Assembly (NCBI RefSeq): GCF_000383875.1
Contig: NZ_KB912879.1
Location: forward strand, 1 to 64,000
DNA: 64,000 bases
Origin: Caldibacillus debilis DSM 16016
GTDB lineage: Bacteria; Bacillota; Bacilli; Bacillales; Caldibacillaceae
Direction of reading: 5' to 3'
The notes under the pieces: generated by a model
What the model saw: only the letters and a program-made list of their open reading frames with translations
What the model was told of the DNA's origin: nothing
The model's database searches: none
Shown here: piece after piece, positions 61,067 to 64,000 of the stretch
Numbering within the stretch: position 1 is the first letter of the stretch
Layout of the letters: each line of letters begins with the position of its first letter
Program-made: the position numbers and the translations under genes

Positions 61067-61446
61067 GTTTTTTCCTCCCTTTCTTCATACGCCTTTTTGA
61101 TCATCGCGAATAACTCCTCCACATCGACGCCCAAGGTTTTCGCTTCCGCCACTACCTCCTGCACCAATCGTTTCAGCGTTCGGTTTTTCCGTTTCTTAAG
61201 GATCTTCTCTTTGGCATCCGTCGTCACAAACATGCCCAGACCCCTTTTTTTATAAAGGATCTGTTCATCCGCCAATATATTCAGCCCTTTTGCCGCAGTG
61301 GCGGGATTAATGTTGAACATCTCAGCCAGCTGATATTGGGAATACACCTTTTGGTCGGCCGTAAAATTTCCCGCAAGGATTTCGTTTTCCAGCCATTCCG
61401 CGATTTGTATGTAAATGGGCTTTAAACCATCCGGATCAAAGATCAA
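61063..61446 (-). CDS. GntR family regulator, YtrA subfamily
   Basis: The 127-residue protein has a GntR winged helix (LKPIYIQIAEWLENEILAGNFTADQKVYSQYQLAEMFNINPATAAKGLNILADEQILYKKRGLGMFV) and a short helical tail. It is the first gene of a four-gene operon with tightly overlapping starts and stops (regulator, ATPase, permease, unknown membrane protein). A 16-bp palindrome lies about 95 bases upstream. Confidence 0.93.
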   Translation of the reverse strand: MIFDPDGLKPIYIQIAEWLENEILAGNFTADQKVYSQYQLAEMFNINPATAAKGLNILADEQILYKKRGLGMFVTTDAKEKILKKRKNRTLKRLVQEVVAEAKTLGVDVEELFAMIKKAYEEREEKT

Positions 61447-61539
61447 CCTATTTCCTCCCTTCGTCGGGCGAAACTTCCCGCATTTAGCGCAGATGCGGGG
61501 AGAGCAAGGATCAACACATTTCCCCTCTTAGAATTAGTG

Positions 61540-61555
61540 CATTACTGTTGTAATG
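61540..61555. promoter_or_regulatory. GntR operator of the second ABC operon
   Basis: CATTAC-TGTT-GTAATG is a perfect inverted repeat with a four-base centre, lying in an AT-rich stretch where a reverse-strand -10 (TATACT, about 61556-61562 region) can be read. YtrA-type regulators bind such palindromes at their own promoter. Confidence 0.65.
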
Positions 61556-61751
61556 TAGTATATAAAAGTTGGGTCGGAAATGCAAGGGATTCTTCAGGAA
61601 AATTTTCAAAAATATCCTTCCTTCACGGGAAGGATGGCTGGACTATTGAAGGATCCGCCGGATTCGATCGGTCCATTCGGCCCGACCCATTTTTCCTGAT
61701 TCGGGATCTCCCGATTTCAAGATTTTCCCTCCATTTGCCGGCATCCACACA
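61556..61751. other. gap between the GntR operon and the ALDH terminator
   Basis: No gene is supported. Together with 61447-61555 it forms a 300-base non-coding stretch that holds the GntR promoter and operator at its left end. Confidence 0.4.
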
Positions 61752-61794
61752 AAAAAAGGCAGCCAAAAAAGGCCGTTCCGGCCTTTTTATGGCT
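61752..61794 (-). terminator. terminator of the aldehyde dehydrogenase gene
   Basis: AGCCA-AAAA-GGCC and GGCC-TTTTT-TGGCT form a long hairpin, followed on the reverse strand by GCC and seven T. It lies about 70 bases downstream of the stop codon. Confidence 0.85.
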
Positions 61795-61865
61795 GTCCGG
61801 GTTGTTCCGTAAATCTTTGATCAAGTTCGGAATTTCGGATGCCGCCCATTCATCGGTTCCATCCG

Positions 61866-63344
61866 TCACTCCGGAATGTAAGGCAGCTCCCCGACTTTGG
61901 GTATGTTGATGACATGCGTATCCGTATAGGCAAGAATCCCCTCTTTGCCATATTCGCGGCCGATCCCCGATTGTTTCACGCCGCCGAAGGGGAAACGGAC
62001 ATCCAATCCCTGGACGGCCGCCGTGTTAATCATCGTGGTTCCGGCCTGAATGCGTTTGGCGACTTCCAGCGCATGGCGCTCTTCTCCCCAAACGGAACTG
62101 GTTAAGCCATAAATGCTGTCATTGGCCAGCCGAATGGCATGATCATCATCATCAAAGGGCAGGATCGGCACGGTCGGCCCAAACTGTTCTTCCACGACAA
62201 TCGGGTCATCGTAATTGGCTCCTAAAACCAAAGTCGGCTGCAAGAAATAGCCGGTTTCAAAGATGTCCTCATCCAATACCTTGCCCAATTTAATGACCTT
62301 CGCTCCCTTGCGTGCCGCGTCGTCAATCAAGCTCTGCACATACTCCATTTGTCTTTTGTTGTTTACGGGACCAATCGTCACCTCTTTATTGAACGGATCG
62401 CCGACGCGAATCCACTTGTTTGCCGCTTCAATATATTTTTCCACGAATCGGTCATAAATCGAGCGGTCCACATATACCCGTTTCGCGATCATGCAGATTT
62501 GTCCGGCCGTCAGGAAATTGGAAATCACGAGGCGGCGCATGGCCCTTTCATCATTCACGTCAAAATCCCTTAAAATAATCGCCGCGTCATTTCCTCCCAG
62601 TTCCAGCGTCATGTCCTTGATGGTGTCTGCCGCAGACTTCATAATATGGGAAGCCGTTCGTGTTCCCCCGGTGAACGCGATTTTTGCAACTTTCGGATTC
62701 GTCGTTAATTCGACGCCGATGTCACTGTCCCCGTTCACAAGGTTTAATACGCCTTTCGGGAACTCATCGGCAATCATTTCAACGACCTTGCTTACGGCGA
62801 GCGGCGCAAACGGACTAGGTTTCAAAACCATCGTGTTGCCTGCCAGAAGCGCGGGCGCGATTTTGATCGTGGAGAGGGACAGCGGATAATTCCACGGTGT
62901 GATCGCCGAAATGACTCCCTTTGGATCCCTTGCGATGATGGTTCTCCCATTATCATGTTCGATGACTTCATCTTTCAGCACTTCTTTGGCATTGTCACAG
63001 GCATATTCCATCCACATTAAGGAAACGGCGATTTCTCCCTCCGCATCATACAAGGGTTTCCCGTGTTCCCTGGAGAGGAGTGTTACGATTTCCGGCGTCG
63101 CGTCCTTAATCTTCTGAATGGCTTTTCTCATCCGTTCGACGCGCTCATCGACGGAAGTTTCGGCCCAGCCGGGAAAGGCGCGGTAAGCGGAATCGATGGC
63201 CCTGGCCGCTTCCTCGCGGGTGTTGACCGGATAATAGCCGACGATTTCATCCGGACGGGCCGGATTTTCCCGCGGCGCCAATTTTTCGGATTTGATTTTT
63301 TCGCCGTCAATGATGGCATGGACAACGATCGGTTCTTGCGGCAT
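61866..63344 (-). CDS. NAD(P)-dependent aldehyde dehydrogenase (succinate-semialdehyde type)
   Basis: The 492-residue enzyme oxidises an aldehyde to its acid. It has the NAD-binding ITPWNYPLSLSTIKIAPALLAGNTMVLKPSPFAP region, FTGGTRTASHIMKSAA, catalytic Glu in ELGGNDAAIIL (about 250) and catalytic Cys in FLTAGQICMIAKRVYV (about 284), and near the C terminus INTAAVQGLDVRFPFGGVKQSGIGREYGKEGI. The motifs fit the broad succinate-semialdehyde/benzaldehyde dehydrogenase group. GGGGG lies seven bases before the ATG at 63344; an earlier in-frame start lacks a binding site. It stands alone, so the pathway is unclear. Confidence 0.9.
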   Translation of the reverse strand: MPQEPIVVHAIIDGEKIKSEKLAPRENPARPDEIVGYYPVNTREEAARAIDSAYRAFPGWAETSVDERVERMRKAIQKIKDATPEIVTLLSREHGKPLYDAEGEIAVSLMWMEYACDNAKEVLKDEVIEHDNGRTIIARDPKGVISAITPWNYPLSLSTIKIAPALLAGNTMVLKPSPFAPLAVSKVVEMIADEFPKGVLNLVNGDSDIGVELTTNPKVAKIAFTGGTRTASHIMKSAADTIKDMTLELGGNDAAIILRDFDVNDERAMRRLVISNFLTAGQICMIAKRVYVDRSIYDRFVEKYIEAANKWIRVGDPFNKEVTIGPVNNKRQMEYVQSLIDDAARKGAKVIKLGKVLDEDIFETGYFLQPTLVLGANYDDPIVVEEQFGPTVPILPFDDDDHAIRLANDSIYGLTSSVWGEERHALEVAKRIQAGTTMINTAAVQGLDVRFPFGGVKQSGIGREYGKEGILAYTDTHVINIPKVGELPYIPE

Positions 63345-63670
63345 AAAAAAACCCCCTTCACGCAAGTTGCATTGTTCTCCGGCCGCATTGGCATTTCAAT
63401 TTGGCCAATATCAATACTATCACGACAAATTTTTATTTTCCATTAATTAGACTTAATATCAACACAGAATCATTTTTCAATAGAACCGGTGAGCAAATCC
63501 CCCGCAGGATCCCGTCCGGGCTGCGTTCGCCGCATGCAAGGAACGGCACCCCTTCGGCAGCCCTTCCGATAAAATCACGCCCCGAAAAGCCTCAAGTCTC
63601 ATAAAATTTGCATCATTATGATAAGATAGAAATTATCTATCCTATGAAATCCATGAAGGAGGAAAGTCGT
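63345..63670. other. divergent gap between ALDH and ybaK-like genes
   Basis: The first 130 bases are AT-rich and should contain the reverse-strand promoter of the dehydrogenase. Nothing else is recognisable; no sigma-54 site fits the spacing. Confidence 0.4.
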
Positions 63671-64000
63671 ATGTCCCTGGAAAGCGTCAGAGCCCATCTG
63701 AAAAAATGGAACCGGGACCGGGATATTATGGTCTTCGATACCCCGAGCGCCACCGTGGAACAGGCCGCCGCAACCATCGGCGTCGAACCGGCCCGCATCG
63801 CCAAAACCTTGTGCTTCCGGGGCGAAGGAAAGCGGGCCCTCTTGGTCGTGACCGCCGGCGACGCCAAAATCGACAATAAAAAATTCCGCCATACCTTCGG
63901 TTTTAAAGCGCGGATGTTAAGCGCCGAGGAAGTGCTCGAACAAACGGGCCACGCGGTCGGCGGGGTTTGTCCCTTCGGATTGGCCAATGATTTGGACGTC
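63671..64000 (+). CDS. YbaK/EbsC-type aminoacyl-tRNA deacylase (cut by the window edge)
   Basis: The frame is open to the right edge, giving 110 codons of a protein that is usually about 155-160 residues. It starts MSLESVRAHLKKWNRDRDI and contains the family hallmarks: SATVEQAAATIGVEPARIAKTL, the catalytic-type Lys-containing KTL, LLVVTAGDAKIDNKKF and VGGVCPFGL. YbaK-type proteins hydrolyse mischarged tRNA such as Cys- or Ala-tRNA(Pro). GGAGG lies eight bases before the ATG. The EbsC/ProX subgroup cannot be decided from this part. Confidence 0.92.
   Translation, partial: MSLESVRAHLKKWNRDRDIMVFDTPSATVEQAAATIGVEPARIAKTLCFRGEGKRALLVVTAGDAKIDNKKFRHTFGFKARMLSAEEVLEQTGHAVGGVCPFGLANDLDV

Noticed and set aside
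63380-63420. Possible sigma-54 promoter (TTGG...GC) before the aldehyde dehydrogenase gene
   Set aside because: The GG and GC elements are 12 rather than 10 bases apart, which does not fit the -24/-12 rule.

Overview
The window reads as chromosome of a Gram-positive, spore-forming member of the Bacillaceae. It contains a gamma-type small acid-soluble spore protein, the spore-former enoyl reductase FabL, PerR, an LPKTA-anchored wall protein, Bacillus-type ribosome binding sites (AAAGGAGG, with frequent TTG and GTG starts) and a Bacillus-type 16S leader. The high GC of genes and gaps, and the many GC-rich gene-free gaps, suggest a moderately thermophilic lineage (Caldibacillus- or Geobacillus-like). 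The genus is an inference. All product names come from reading the protein sequences; no search was run.

Left part (1-12.5 kb) is conserved housekeeping sequence. It holds the 5' end of a 16S rRNA gene with two tandem promoters, then ygxA, ygzB, perR with its Per box, a PduO-type cobalamin adenosyltransferase, bcp, a small potassium channel, an aromatic-acid-exporter-like protein, ygaC (NtdP), sspE, fabL, mutY, yfhH and recX. The order recX-yfhH-mutY-fabL-sspE-ygaC-ygaE-like-bcp-perR-ygzB-ygxA-rrn matches the B. subtilis yfhG to rrnD segment, with the channel and the adenosyltransferase inserted and gsaB absent.

12.6-33.3 kb is transport and metabolism. It has a complete ECF vitamin/micronutrient transporter (S, T, A, A'), a GNAT acetyltransferase, an MFS exporter and a MarR gene running into a frame-disrupted DUF3147 gene. 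An amino-sugar unit follows: a sortase-anchored GH3 hexosaminidase, an antiterminator with a leader terminator and apparent antiterminator target, and a NagP-type PTS permease. After it come a HAD phosphatase, small DUF proteins, a LysE exporter, an amidohydrolase, an AlaX-type editing protein, DinB and an EamA transporter.

34-50.7 kb carries a YhgE/Pip membrane protein with a TetR regulator (both have nearly identical 23-bp operators), a YtrA-type GntR/ABC operon, an 8.5-kb gene for a full-length cyclic beta-1,2-glucan synthase (the most unusual gene here), a YvaD-like membrane protein, and a TetR-SMR efflux pair.

51.4-61.5 kb looks accessory and is partly AT-richer: a GNAT enzyme, a MacB/FtsX-type ABC exporter, a secreted YiiX-like papain-fold protein, a lipoprotein with a propeller-like body, and a second GntR/ABC operon ending in an unrecognised membrane-anchored protein. 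The right end has an aldehyde dehydrogenase and the start of a YbaK-type editing protein. No tRNA genes, CRISPR arrays or intact insertion sequences were seen.
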